Assembly (NCBI GenBank): GCA_002689925.1
Contig: NZIO01000039.1
Coordinates: forward strand, 1 to 33,183
Direction: 5' to 3'
Origin: Candidatus Pelagibacter sp.
GTDB taxonomy: Bacteria > Pseudomonadota > Alphaproteobacteria > Pelagibacterales > Pelagibacteraceae
Length of the DNA stretch: 33,183 nt
Part shown: positions 16,400 to 25,024 of the stretch, piece after piece
Position numbering within the stretch: the stretch's first letter is position 1
How the letters are laid out: every line of letters starts with the position of its first letter
The notes under the pieces: model-generated
What the model was told of the DNA's origin: nothing
What the model saw: the letters and a program-made list of their open reading frames with translations, nothing else
Databases searched by the model: none
Position numbers and translations under genes: made by a program

Positions 16400-17278
16400 T
16401 TATTTCTCTGATAATAATTTAATTAATTTGGTAAATTGTCCTTTTTTATATAGATCATCTAAATTTTTTTCGGATAGTATTTGAGAAAAATTTTTTCTTA
16501 TTATTAAAAATTGACACATTTTTTCACCCCATTTTTTTTTAAAAGCATCTATATAAATTTTATTTCTTTTTTCTGTTTCCTTCAAAGATTCTGCTCCATC
16601 CCAAGTAGACTTGCCTTGAAAGTGAAGAAGATAACTATCTGTTAAAAAATTTACACCATAATTTTGAATCGCACATCTTATTCTATAGTCGATATCTTCG
16701 CCGCCTCCTTTTCCAAAAGACGTATCAAATTTACCTACATCAAGTAAAATTTTATAGGGTATCTTAAAACAGTAAAAAGGCATTAAATGTGTTTGAAATT
16801 TTAAATTTACCTTAAATTTTAGTTTATGTTTTTGAACAATTTCATTAAGTAAATAATAATTTTCATTGAAGTCTTCAAATTTCATTAAAAATTTTAATTT
16901 AAGCTTTCCACAATCTGAATTGTAAGCAAAAAGTTGATTACAAGCTGGAATAGAGATATCATTTTCTTCTATTTGAATAGGTTTAAACCAATCTTTAGTA
17001 AAAATAATATCGTTATTCAAAAAAATAAGATTCTTTTTACTTTGAATTCCTAGCTCAATGCCTTGATTAACATTTTCTGCAAAACTGAGAGGTTTTTTAT
17101 TTTTAATTATCTTGATTTTTTTATAACTGGAAAAATTACTTAAATCATTTTTATCATTATCAATCAGCAAAAGCTCATCACTTTCATCTAAAATTGTATT
17201 CATAAAAAAAGATTTAATAGCAAAATTTGTATAAAAATTAGAACTTTTCATAGTAACCATTGCAAATAAATTATTCAT
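16400..17278 (-). CDS. Family 2 glycosyltransferase
   Basis: A 292-residue GT-A-fold protein. After an N-terminal nucleotide-binding strand it has LLIDND (37-42), FAENVNQGIELG near 66-77, and LNND at 87-90, the usual donor/metal-binding aspartate region. Later GGGEDIDYRIR (191-201) matches the GT2 acceptor-site ED-x-D motif, and a following H in LLHFQGKSTWDG fits the third motif. No membrane segments are seen, so it is likely cytoplasmic. It is 13 nt downstream of another methyltransferase gene. The sugar and acceptor are unknown. Confidence 0.85.
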   Translation of the reverse strand: MNNLFAMVTMKSSNFYTNFAIKSFFMNTILDESDELLLIDNDKNDLSNFSSYKKIKIIKNKKPLSFAENVNQGIELGIQSKKNLIFLNNDIIFTKDWFKPIQIEENDISIPACNQLFAYNSDCGKLKLKFLMKFEDFNENYYLLNEIVQKHKLKFKVNLKFQTHLMPFYCFKIPYKILLDVGKFDTSFGKGGGEDIDYRIRCAIQNYGVNFLTDSYLLHFQGKSTWDGAESLKETEKRNKIYIDAFKKKWGEKMCQFLIIRKNFSQILSEKNLDDLYKKGQFTKLIKLLSEK

Positions 17279-17291
17279 GAATGTTGAAATT

Positions 17292-18062
17292 TTATTTTTT
17301 CACTTTTTCTTTTTCACATACAGCAATAAAATAACCATTATGCCAATCACTATATTGTCCAAGAAAAAGTTTTGGGATTGAGTTGTCTTGGGTAGTTTTT
17401 ATTTCTATCTTTGAAATAATACTAATGTTAAGTTTTTCTATTGCTTTAAGAGTTCCATTTCTTACTTCTTGCCAATTCCAATCATCTATAATTAAAATAA
17501 AAATATCATCCAAAGCTGGTTGTGCAATTTCAATACCTTCAAATTGAGATTTTTCATCATGAAGTGCGTCATAACAATAAATGTTGAAATTACCAATTTC
17601 TTTATAGTTTACTTTTCTAAAATCAGATTCTATAAATTTAAATTCAATATTTTCTGAAGTTTTTTTTATTTTTTCAATATTTTCTTCAAACTCTTTTTTT
17701 TGGTCTTTGGTATTGTAGACTTTTTTAAGATACTCTTCTGTGTCAAATTTAAGCCAGTTATCAATACAAACTGCTTTTGCTTTATTACCATATAAAGCTG
17801 AACATACTGTCGATCCAGCCCAAGATCCTATTTCTAAGTACCTTGGATTTTCAATTAAAGAAACTAAATGATTAATAAGGTATCTGTATTTTTTTCCAGA
17901 CATGCCAGTCATAAATTTTATTTCATCTGATATTTTTGATTTCAGTGATAAAGCTTGAAAAAATGATAATCTAAGATTTTTAGAATAAGAATTTTTATCA
18001 AAATCTCCATCAAATAAAATTGATGTTTCTTCTTTGGGTGATAAAACTAATTTTTTATCCAT
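17292..18062 (-). CDS. Class I SAM-dependent methyltransferase-like protein
   Basis: A 256-residue protein with motif I RYLEIGSWAGST (about 74-85), AVCIDNW (the acidic strand-2 end), and IYCYDALHDEKSQFEG and IFILIIDDWNW later in the fold. The pattern resembles Methyltransf_24-type enzymes found in glycan clusters. The ATG is 12 nt downstream of the mature 3' end of the tRNA gene, so it may be transcribed by read-through from the tRNA promoter. It is paired with the GT2 gene (13-nt gap). Confidence 0.72.
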   Translation of the reverse strand: MDKKLVLSPKEETSILFDGDFDKNSYSKNLRLSFFQALSLKSKISDEIKFMTGMSGKKYRYLINHLVSLIENPRYLEIGSWAGSTVCSALYGNKAKAVCIDNWLKFDTEEYLKKVYNTKDQKKEFEENIEKIKKTSENIEFKFIESDFRKVNYKEIGNFNIYCYDALHDEKSQFEGIEIAQPALDDIFILIIDDWNWQEVRNGTLKAIEKLNISIISKIEIKTTQDNSIPKLFLGQYSDWHNGYFIAVCEKEKVKK

Positions 18063-18074
18063 TTAAGCATATTT

Positions 18075-18151
18075 TGGTGGGCCCGGTAGGACTCGAACCT
18101 ACGGCCAATACATTATGAGTGTACTGCTCTAACCAACTGAGCTACAGGCCC
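18075..18151 (-). tRNA. tRNA with CAT anticodon, probably tRNA-Ile2 (lysidine type)
   Basis: The minus strand folds as a full cloverleaf: acceptor GGGCCTG pairing with CGGGCCC, D arm with GTAGCTCAGTTGGTTAGAGC, anticodon stem GTACA/TGTAT around loop CTCATAA, T loop GGTTCGAGTCC, discriminator A and encoded CCA (18075-18077). CAT could mean elongator Met, initiator Met or Ile2. The initiator is unlikely because G1-C72 is paired. C4-G69 and C5-G68 match features by which TilS selects tRNA-Ile2 in E. coli, and the acceptor resembles tRNA-Ile, so Ile2 is favoured over elongator Met. Confidence 0.9.
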
Positions 18152-18160
18152 CTACTCTTT

Positions 18161-18188
18161 ATTATCAACACTTTTTATACCTTTTCAA
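18161..18188 (-). promoter_or_regulatory. Candidate promoter of the tRNA gene
   Basis: On the minus strand, TTGAAA (18183-18188), a 16-bp spacer and GATAAT (18161-18166), placing the start about 3 nt before the tRNA 5' end at 18151. The downstream methyltransferase and GT2 genes may depend on the same promoter. Confidence 0.45.
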
Positions 18189-18224
18189 ATTAAAATCTAC
18201 CTAAAAATTCTTCTTTAAAATATA

Positions 18225-18569
18225 TCAGACGTTTTTTTTAGGTATATTAGACAGTTGAGCTTTGAGATTTTCAACAACTTCAGCTCTAATATCTTTCTGT
18301 AACATTTTTTTACTTAGAGGTTCATTTCCAATAGTTTTATAAATATCAGCTAGCAATTCAAAAATTTCTTCATGTTTATAAAATTGTAAAGCAATTAAAA
18401 GAGTATCGATTGCTATATAATATAACTTATTTTTATAAAATATTTTACTTCTCAAAATTAAATACTTGTCATTTTTGTAATATTTATTTCCTAAATTTGA
18501 TAATTCTTTTTGAGCTTTTTCTATTTTGTTTTCCTTGATTAATAGTTCAATTTTTTTATAGTCAAACAT
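18225..18569 (-). CDS. Small TPR-like protein, function unknown
   Basis: A 114-residue, mostly helical protein. Repeated paired-helix units (IELLIKENKIEKAQKELSNL, then LILRSKIFYKNKLYYIAIDTL, then IFELLADIYKTIGNEPLSKKM) look like about three degenerate tetratricopeptide repeats, a protein-interaction fold. No signal peptide or membrane segment is seen. The start overlaps the exostosin-like gene by 8 nt, so the two are probably translated together. TPR proteins often accompany glycosyltransferases, but no specific role can be given. Confidence 0.65.
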   Translation of the reverse strand: MFDYKKIELLIKENKIEKAQKELSNLGNKYYKNDKYLILRSKIFYKNKLYYIAIDTLLIALQFYKHEEIFELLADIYKTIGNEPLSKKMLQKDIRAEVVENLKAQLSNIPKKNV

Positions 18570-19440
18570 TTAATTCTTTTTCCATTAATTTTTTCGTAAT
18601 TGAATTTTTAATATTTAATTTTAAATTTATCCACCAATCAAAACATTCTTTGCTTTTTTCAATAATTTTTTGCTCACTAGATTCTGAAATAATACTTGTT
18701 GCATCCTGCCATTTATTTATTTTTAAAAAAGGATTGTTTGGAAAAAAACGATCATAATAGTTATAACTATCTTCAACTATTGGTATACAACCACACTCTA
18801 GTGATTCATATAATCTAAATGTTTCAGGGTGAACTACACCGTTTGGACAAGGAGCAAAGGCGGTTTGTGATAACTTAATACTAATTTCTTCTGCAGAAAT
18901 GCCTTTTTTATCGTTAAATTTTTCTGTGGTGTGGACAAAAAAAGGGTCTACTTTCTCCAGTTGATATAGCAAGTCGTGTCGACTAGATTTGTGTATAGTT
19001 CCAATAAAAGCCCACTTATATTTTTTTTTGTTATCATATCTAGAAGTATAATTTGTAACACCAGCTTTATAACCAATCGGTATACATGAAATATTTTTGG
19101 AAGAAAAATAAAAATTATAACAAAAAAATCTCCAAGTATGGTTACAAAAATTATATATTTTTTTTACATCTTCGCCTGTTTCATCTCCTAAGTGAAATAA
19201 ATAAACTTTTTTACAAATGAATTGCAGTTTAGAATAAAAAGAAGCTTTTTCTTGAACTTCAGAATCAATAATAATTAATTCATCATTTGATTTCACATTA
19301 TGTAGACTATTTACTTCTTCAAAATGAATGTCTTTTAATAAACTATATAACCAGTTGCTAGTATTTTCTTTGTGAAACTCTCCCCATTTTTGATTTTTTA
19401 AATTGTCTGTATTTACGGTGTTCCAGAGCAATTTAAACAT
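18562..19440 (-). CDS. Exostosin-like (GT47-type) glycosyltransferase
   Basis: A 292-residue protein whose C-terminal half resembles the exostosin family: KWAFIGTIHKSSRHDLL, FAPCPNGVVHPETFRLYESLECGCIPIVED, with the conserved pattern 'F-x-P-x-G ... R-x-x-E-x-L-x-x-G-C-I-P-V/I'. No signal peptide or membrane anchor is seen, unlike eukaryotic exostosins. It starts 13 nt after the rpoD stop on the same strand and overlaps the TPR-like gene, so it may be read through from rpoD. Probably a surface-glycan enzyme; donor and product unknown. Confidence 0.75.
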   Translation of the reverse strand: MFKLLWNTVNTDNLKNQKWGEFHKENTSNWLYSLLKDIHFEEVNSLHNVKSNDELIIIDSEVQEKASFYSKLQFICKKVYLFHLGDETGEDVKKIYNFCNHTWRFFCYNFYFSSKNISCIPIGYKAGVTNYTSRYDNKKKYKWAFIGTIHKSSRHDLLYQLEKVDPFFVHTTEKFNDKKGISAEEISIKLSQTAFAPCPNGVVHPETFRLYESLECGCIPIVEDSYNYYDRFFPNNPFLKINKWQDATSIISESSEQKIIEKSKECFDWWINLKLNIKNSITKKLMEKELNV

Positions 19441-19453
19441 TATGATTTATTAT

Positions 19454-21331
19454 TTATTTCTCCAAAAAACTTTTTAGTTGTTTAGATCGGCTTGGGTGTT
19501 TGAGTTTTCTTAAAGCTTTAGCTTCGATTTGTCTAATTCTTTCTCTAGTAACTGAAAATTGTAATCCTACTTCTTCAAGAGTATGATCTGTGTTCATACC
19601 GACTCCAAAACGCATTCTCAAAACTCTTTCTTCTCTTGGAGTGAGTGTTGCTAAAATTTTCGTAGTCGACTCACTTAAATTTGATCTAATAGCTTGATCC
19701 AAAGGCATTAATGCGTTTTTATCTTCAATAAAATCTCCTAAACTACTATCTTCTTCATCACCAACTGGTGTTTCGAGAGAAACCGGTTCTTTTGAAATCT
19801 TTAAAACTTTTCTTACTTTCTCAAGCGGCATCCTTAATTTTTTAGCTAATTCTTCAGGTGTTGGCTCTCTTCCAAATTCACTTAAAATTTGTCTTTGTGT
19901 TCTAACAATTTTATTTATTGTTTCTATCATATGAACAGGAATTCTAATTGTTCTAGCTTGGTCTGCTATTGACCTTGTTATTGCTTGTCTTATCCACCAA
20001 GTTGCATAAGTAGAAAATTTATAACCCCTTCTATATTCAAATTTATCTACAGCTTTCATCAAGCCAATATTTCCTTCTTGGATTAAATCTAAAAATTGTA
20101 AACCTCTATTGGTATATTTCTTGGCAATTGAAATTACTAATCTAAGGTTGGCTTCCACCATTTCTTTTTTTGCAATACTTGCTTCTTTTTCTCCTTTTTG
20201 TGTTCTGCTTACTAAAGATTTGAATTCTGTCACTGATAAACCAATCTTATTGCTAAACTCAACTAGTCTTTCTCTTATTTCAGAAAACTCTTTTTTATTT
20301 TTTTGAAAGAAAGCTTTCCAAATTTTATTTGTATTTAAAAAAGATTTAAGATTAGGATTGATTTCATTTCCTAAATAATATTTTAAAAATTCTTGTCGTG
20401 AAATTTTATTTTCTAAAGCAAGTCTTAGCAAATTCCCTTCTAATGATATTATTTTTCTGTTTTCTACATAATGAGACTGAACCAATTCTTCTAAAACTGA
20501 TGCACTTAATTGAAGAACTTTAATCTTCTCAACTATTAAACTTATTATTTTTTTACATCCTTTTTCTCTCGAAGCAGAAAAAATCTGACCATTTAATACT
20601 GACTGTAATTTATCTTTTTGATAAGAAATTAATTTGTTATAATTCTTAGAAAGAAAAGTAATAATCGATATTACTTTTGGTTTTATTTCATTTTCCATCG
20701 CTGCAAGGGAAATGTTAAATTCATCCTCTTCTGAGCTTTCAGCTTCTTCTCCTGTGGCACTACTAGTTTCATCTTTTTTATTTTCTTGTTGATCTTTGGC
20801 TTTATTTACTGATTTAGCTTTAGATTTTTTTGAACTGTCACTAGACCCATCGTCTATATCCATATACGTTGAATCAATATCAATAATTTCTCTTACTAAA
20901 ATTTCTTCTTTTTCTAATTTTTCTTTCCATTCAAATATTTTTTTTGCCATTAATGGGCTTTGCGCAAGTGCATTAAGCATCACATCTTTTCCCGCCTCTA
21001 TTCTTTTTGCAATAGCAATTTCCCCTTCTCTAGATAAAAGCTCTACACCTCCCATTTCCCTTAAATACATTCTTATAGGATCATCACTTTTTTCTGATGG
21101 ACTATCTTGCTCACTTGAGCTTGCTTCTTTTTTCTTTGTTACTTTAAAATCTGATTTTTTTTCAACCAAACAAACTTTGTTATCAAAAATATGAAAAATT
21201 GCTTTTTCTAAATTTTCATGAGTGCTATTTCTTTTCCCAAGAGATTTTTGCAATTCTTCATGGGTAATAAAGCCTCTATGAAGACCTCTTTCCATTAATC
21301 TTGAAAATGATTTTGTAATTAATTTTTTCAC
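19454..21331 (-). CDS. rpoD: RpoD, primary sigma-70 factor
   Basis: A 625-residue group 1 sigma factor. Region 1.1 occupies about 1-70, region 1.2 begins with [12 protein letters not shown] (83-94), and an acidic Ser/Glu-rich insert lies in the non-conserved region. Region 2 is clear from [15 protein letters not shown] to [24 protein letters not shown]. Region 4 ends with the helix-turn-helix [27 protein letters not shown]. The start is a GTG at 21329-21331, supported by AGGAA about 6 nt upstream. It directs RNA polymerase to housekeeping promoters. It lies downstream of dnaG, the classical macromolecular-synthesis order. Confidence 0.97.
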   Translation of the reverse strand: MKKLITKSFSRLMERGLHRGFITHEELQKSLGKRNSTHENLEKAIFHIFDNKVCLVEKKSDFKVTKKKEASSSEQDSPSEKSDDPIRMYLREMGGVELLSREGEIAIAKRIEAGKDVMLNALAQSPLMAKKIFEWKEKLEKEEILVREIIDIDSTYMDIDDGSSDSSKKSKAKSVNKAKDQQENKKDETSSATGEEAESSEEDEFNISLAAMENEIKPKVISIITFLSKNYNKLISYQKDKLQSVLNGQIFSASREKGCKKIISLIVEKIKVLQLSASVLEELVQSHYVENRKIISLEGNLLRLALENKISRQEFLKYYLGNEINPNLKSFLNTNKIWKAFFQKNKKEFSEIRERLVEFSNKIGLSVTEFKSLVSRTQKGEKEASIAKKEMVEANLRLVISIAKKYTNRGLQFLDLIQEGNIGLMKAVDKFEYRRGYKFSTYATWWIRQAITRSIADQARTIRIPVHMIETINKIVRTQRQILSEFGREPTPEELAKKLRMPLEKVRKVLKISKEPVSLETPVGDEEDSSLGDFIEDKNALMPLDQAIRSNLSESTTKILATLTPREERVLRMRFGVGMNTDHTLEEVGLQFSVTRERIRQIEAKALRKLKHPSRSKQLKSFLEK

Positions 21332-21372
21332 AATTTTCCTGAATTTAATTAAAGATATATATAGTGACTTAT

Positions 21373-21404
21373 AAAAAAAAATCTACATCAAATAAATAGA
21401 TGTA
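21373..21404 (-). terminator. Candidate rho-independent terminator after dnaG
   Basis: On the minus strand TACATC (21399-21404) and GATGTA (21384-21389) form a 6-bp stem with a 9-nt loop, followed by GAT and a run of nine T residues (21373-21381). The stem is short and AT-rich. It begins 2 nt after the dnaG stop and lies before rpoD, so it may separate or attenuate the two. Confidence 0.5.
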
Positions 21405-21405
21405 T

Positions 21406-23223
21406 TTAGCCTGTTTTTAACTTGTTTTTAAGCTCATTTTTCTTGTCAACTAAGTCTTTGAATGCATTATCACTCATTTCGTTAATCATCTTATTCTCTA
21501 GTTTCTCTATTTCTGCATTAATACCAATTTTTTGTAAATCAAGACAAAGATCTGACAAAATATTTTTAATTTCATTTTCACTTTTATTTGAAAGAATTAT
21601 TTTTACTTGAGCAACATTTTCTATTTCTTCAATTAAATTGTGAAATTTTTTATTTTTTCTGGTTTCAAAAAAAATTTCTTTATTTAATTTATCTTTATCA
21701 TAGTTTTCTTTTGAAAATACTACGTTTTTCAATTCTTGTTTTAAATCATTTAAAATTTCTTCAGAAAAAATATTCTCTGGAAAAATTTCTTTGTCATTCT
21801 CAAAAATTTGAGGAAAATTAATTATAATATAAATAATTGAATATTCTTTTAATTTTCTTTCTGTGTAGTTTTTTAATTTATCTATTTTTAATTTAGTTTC
21901 TTTTAAAGGTAAGTACGCTCTATTATAATTTATAAAATTTGATTTTCTAAAATTTATATTTGGAGTTAACAGATTAATTTTTGCAAGAAATGACTCCAAG
22001 TAATATTTTGATAAAGCCTGATCTTTTATTTCTTTACATAAATTTTTCATTTTTTTTTCAAAGGAAGCTAGAGAGGAAGGATTTTTTTGATCAATATTAT
22101 AAAAATTATAATTCCAAATAAAATCATTAATTGTTAATTTTTGTTTATTCAACTCTTCAAAACCAGCTTTTCCATTATTGTTAATAAATGTATCTGGATC
22201 GTCATTTTTTGATAAAAATAAAAAATATATATTATGATCTGGTTTTAATAATGGAAAAAGTTTTTCAGCAGCTCTAATAGCAGCATTTTGCCCGCCATCA
22301 TCACCATCAAAAAATATTGTAATATTCTTAAAATATCTCCATGCTAATTCTAATTGATTTTCTGTAAGTGCTGTACCTTGATTTGCCACAACATTTTTAA
22401 TACCAAATTTATGTAAAGTGATAACATCCATATATCCTTCTACAAAAAAAATTTCATCTTTTTTATTAACTATTTTTTTGGCTTCGTTGAAATTAAAAAT
22501 ATTGTTACCTTTTTTATAAAAAGATGTTTCAGGTGAATTAATATATTTTGCAAATTTTGTATTAGTTATTACTCGACCTCCAAAAGCAATGATTGCGCCA
22601 TTTATATTTTTTATAGGAAAAACTATCCTTCCTCTGAATCTTTCAACTAGTTTATTGTTTTTTTCATCCAAATAAAATAACCCTGAATTTAAAAGCTCTT
22701 CATTTTTAAATTTATTTTTTTGTGCTACGTAAAAATCGTTTTTAAATCCAGCATAACCAATTTTAAAAAAATCTATTTGTTCCTTATTTATTTTTCTAAA
22801 ATCTAAATATTTTTTTACATCTGTATATTTTAAAGATGTTAGTTCTTGATTACAAAAATTTGCATATCTTTCTAATATTTCATTATAAATTTTCCATTTT
22901 TTTTCTCTTTCTTCGTCAATTTTTGAAAACCTATAAACTGGCATTCCTGCATCAGCAGCCAATTTTTTTACTGCCTCACCAAATTTAAAATTTTGTGTTT
23001 TCATTAAAAAATCAAAAATATTTCCATGTTCAGATGAACTAAAACAATGATAAAAAAACTTTTGGTCATTTACAGTAAATGATGGAGTTTTTTCATTTGT
23101 AAAAGGAGATAAGCCAACAAATTCTTTTCCTCTTTTTGTTAATTTAACGTACTTGCCTACTACACTTGAAACCTTCAGTCTAGATTTTATCTCTTCTAAA
23201 TATTGTTTCGGATATTTCATCAT
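21406..23223 (-). CDS. dnaG: DnaG, DNA primase with degenerate zinc-binding domain
   Basis: A 605-residue primase that makes RNA primers for replication. The N-terminal CHC2-like domain (about 35-75) reads GLSPFTNEKTPSFTV then FYHCFSSSEHGN. Compared with E. coli ligands C40, H43, C61 and C64, the equivalents are S39, T42, C60 and S63, so only one ligand remains. The catalytic Toprim core is intact: FFVEGYMDV and IFFDGDDGGQNAA. The C-terminal DnaB-binding part is divergent and lysine-rich. It starts at a double ATG, overlapping the yqeY-like gene by 4 nt. I recall similar zinc-site loss in other alphaproteobacterial primases, so it may be a lineage trait. Confidence 0.95.
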   Translation of the reverse strand: MMKYPKQYLEEIKSRLKVSSVVGKYVKLTKRGKEFVGLSPFTNEKTPSFTVNDQKFFYHCFSSSEHGNIFDFLMKTQNFKFGEAVKKLAADAGMPVYRFSKIDEEREKKWKIYNEILERYANFCNQELTSLKYTDVKKYLDFRKINKEQIDFFKIGYAGFKNDFYVAQKNKFKNEELLNSGLFYLDEKNNKLVERFRGRIVFPIKNINGAIIAFGGRVITNTKFAKYINSPETSFYKKGNNIFNFNEAKKIVNKKDEIFFVEGYMDVITLHKFGIKNVVANQGTALTENQLELAWRYFKNITIFFDGDDGGQNAAIRAAEKLFPLLKPDHNIYFLFLSKNDDPDTFINNNGKAGFEELNKQKLTINDFIWNYNFYNIDQKNPSSLASFEKKMKNLCKEIKDQALSKYYLESFLAKINLLTPNINFRKSNFINYNRAYLPLKETKLKIDKLKNYTERKLKEYSIIYIIINFPQIFENDKEIFPENIFSEEILNDLKQELKNVVFSKENYDKDKLNKEIFFETRKNKKFHNLIEEIENVAQVKIILSNKSENEIKNILSDLCLDLQKIGINAEIEKLENKMINEMSDNAFKDLVDKKNELKNKLKTG

Positions 23224-23684
23224 TTGTTGTTTAATAAATCTTTAAGAATTTTTCCTGCAATTGAAAAATCCACACTGGAAGAATGATCCTTTTTTAATAG
23301 TCCCATTATTTTTCCCATATCTTTTAAGCCTGATGCTTTATTGTTAAGCACTAAATCTTTACAAATTTTTTTAGTATCTTCAGCGTTGAGCAGTTTAGGC
23401 AAAAACTCTTCGATGATTGTTATTTCTTTTAATTCGTTATCTAACAACTCAGTTCTATTAGCTTTCTTATAAATATCTGCAGATTCATTTCTTTGTTTTA
23501 ACATTTTTCTTAAAATTTGATCAATTTCTTGGTCGTTAAGCAGCTCTTTTTTTCCTCCAGTTCTTTTTGCAATATCCCCATCTTTAATTGATGATAAAAT
23601 TAACCTAAAAGTAGAAATAAGCATTTTATCCTTAGATTTAAGTGCATTATTATATTTTTCGGTAATTTTTTCTCTTTGAGGCAT
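23220..23684 (-). CDS. GatB/YqeY domain protein
   Basis: A 154-residue YqeY-family protein. The family shares the helical C-terminal domain of the GatB amidotransferase subunit; its exact role is not established, with a link to tRNA binding or translation suggested by that homology. Family blocks visible are KSKDKMLISTFRLILSSIKD, LRKMLKQRNESADIYKKANRTELLDNE and the late IMGLLKK. It overlaps dnaG by 4 nt; yqeY next to dnaG and rpoD is a common bacterial arrangement. It is divergent from carA across a 125-nt gap. Confidence 0.88.
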   Translation of the reverse strand: MPQREKITEKYNNALKSKDKMLISTFRLILSSIKDGDIAKRTGGKKELLNDQEIDQILRKMLKQRNESADIYKKANRTELLDNELKEITIIEEFLPKLLNAEDTKKICKDLVLNNKASGLKDMGKIMGLLKKDHSSSVDFSIAGKILKDLLNNK

Positions 23685-23696
23685 ATTAATAGTGTT

Positions 23697-23725
23697 AATT
23701 TACTTTAATAGCAGATCTTGTTCAA
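23697..23725 (-). promoter_or_regulatory. Candidate promoter of the yqeY-dnaG operon
   Basis: On the minus strand, TTGAAC (23720-23725), 17 bp and TAAATT (23697-23702). The start would be within a few nt of the yqeY ATG at 23684. The -10 match is weak, so confidence is low. Confidence 0.3.
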
Positions 23726-23755
23726 AAGAAAATTTACAGGCTGGTGATAAAATTT

Positions 23756-23784
23756 TTTTCATATGTTGCGCAAAAACTTATAGT
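23756..23784 (+). promoter_or_regulatory. Candidate promoter of carAB
   Basis: TTTTCA (23756-23761), a 17-bp spacer and TATAGT (23779-23784) on the plus strand, with an expected start near 23791, about 19 nt before the carA start. I saw no pyrimidine- or arginine-type leader or attenuator hairpin. Confidence 0.4.
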
Positions 23785-23809
23785 ATTGTAAAAGGCTTTA
23801 ACTCAAGAG

Positions 23810-25024
23810 TTGTATTTGGAAGCTGAAACGTATTTAAGTAAAAGAAACAAAAAAAATAATCCTAGAGGGATTAACTCCACAGCTATTTTAGTTTTAAACA
23901 ACGGAAGTTTTTTTTATGGAACTGGAATTGGTTATAAAGGTTCTTCCACAGGAGAAGTTTGTTTTAATACATCAATCACAGGTTACCAAGAAATAATATC
24001 TGATCCTTCTTACGCTGAACAAATAATTAATTTTACATTTCCACATGTTGGAAATGTTGGCACAAACTTAGATGATCATGAATCAGATAAAATTTGGACT
24101 AAAGGAGTCATTTTTAATACTGAAATTACAAATCCTTCTAATTATAGGTCTTTGATAAATTTAGACAGTTGGCTAAAAAAAAATAAGATAGTTGGAATCG
24201 TTGGCCTTGATACTAGGAGCTTAACTAACTTAATTAGAGATAAAGGAGCTCCCAATGGAACTATTGCTTTTTCAAAAAATGGTAAGTTTAATATTAAAAA
24301 ATTATTAAAACTAACAAGAAAATGGTGTGGATTAAAAAATTTAGATTTAGCAAAAAGAGTTACTACTACAAAAAATTATAAGTGGTCAGGTTATAAAATT
24401 TGGAAAAAAAATGTTGGTTATACAAAAAATAAAAATAAATCTTTTAATGTTGTTGCAATTGATTATGGAATAAAAAAAAATATCTTAAGATATTTCTCTG
24501 AATTTAATTGTAGTGTTAATGTTGTGTCTTGCACAACAAGTGCTGAAAAAATACTTAAATTTAAACCTGATGGAATATTTTTATCAAATGGTCCTGGAGA
24601 TCCTGCAGCTACAAGTAAATATGCTAAGAAAATTATTAAAGAGTTAATAAGAAATAAAGTTCCTATTTTTGGTATTTGTTTAGGACATCAAATACTTGCT
24701 CTAACCCTTGGAGCAAAAACAAAAAAAATGAAACTAGGTCATAGAGGTGCAAATCACCCTGTGAAAAATTTAATAAAAGGTAATGTAGAAATTACGAGTC
24801 AAAATCATGGCTTTGAAGTTATTAAAGAAACTTTACCAAAAAATGTTGAGGTTACTCATAAGTCGTTATTTGATGATGGTGTTGAGGGAATAAAGCTAAA
24901 AAATAAACCAGTTTTTTCAGTCCAATACCATCCTGAATCTAATCCTGGTCCTCAAGATAGTGTCTATTTATTTCAAGAATTTATTAACTACATGAAAAAA
25001 AATGCCAAAAAGAAAAGATCTTAA
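23810..25024 (+). CDS. carA: CarA, carbamoyl-phosphate synthase small (glutaminase) subunit
   Basis: A 404-residue subunit that releases ammonia from glutamine and channels it to CarB, feeding arginine and pyrimidine synthesis. The N-terminal CarA domain ([17 protein letters not shown]) precedes a class I glutamine amidotransferase domain with the nucleophile C290 in FGICLGHQ and the H374/E376 pair in YHPES. No ATG is available in frame before the conserved domain; the frame opens after a stop at 23789-23791, and starts are TTG at 23810 or TTG at 23816. The second has AAGAG at a suitable distance. The C-terminus overlaps carB by 23 nt. Confidence 0.95.
   Translation: MYLEAETYLSKRNKKNNPRGINSTAILVLNNGSFFYGTGIGYKGSSTGEVCFNTSITGYQEIISDPSYAEQIINFTFPHVGNVGTNLDDHESDKIWTKGVIFNTEITNPSNYRSLINLDSWLKKNKIVGIVGLDTRSLTNLIRDKGAPNGTIAFSKNGKFNIKKLLKLTRKWCGLKNLDLAKRVTTTKNYKWSGYKIWKKNVGYTKNKNKSFNVVAIDYGIKKNILRYFSEFNCSVNVVSCTTSAEKILKFKPDGIFLSNGPGDPAATSKYAKKIIKELIRNKVPIFGICLGHQILALTLGAKTKKMKLGHRGANHPVKNLIKGNVEITSQNHGFEVIKETLPKNVEVTHKSLFDDGVEGIKLKNKPVFSVQYHPESNPGPQDSVYLFQEFINYMKKNAKKKRS

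Noticed and set aside
18000-18224. tRNA-associated integration site (attL/attR repeat)
   Set aside because: No copy of the tRNA 3' end was noticed elsewhere in the window and there is no integrase gene, so the tRNA is only a neighbour of the glycan block.
23685-23809. Riboswitch or attenuator upstream of carA
   Set aside because: I looked for a conserved aptamer or a terminator/antiterminator pair and saw only promoter-like AT-rich sequence in 125 nt.
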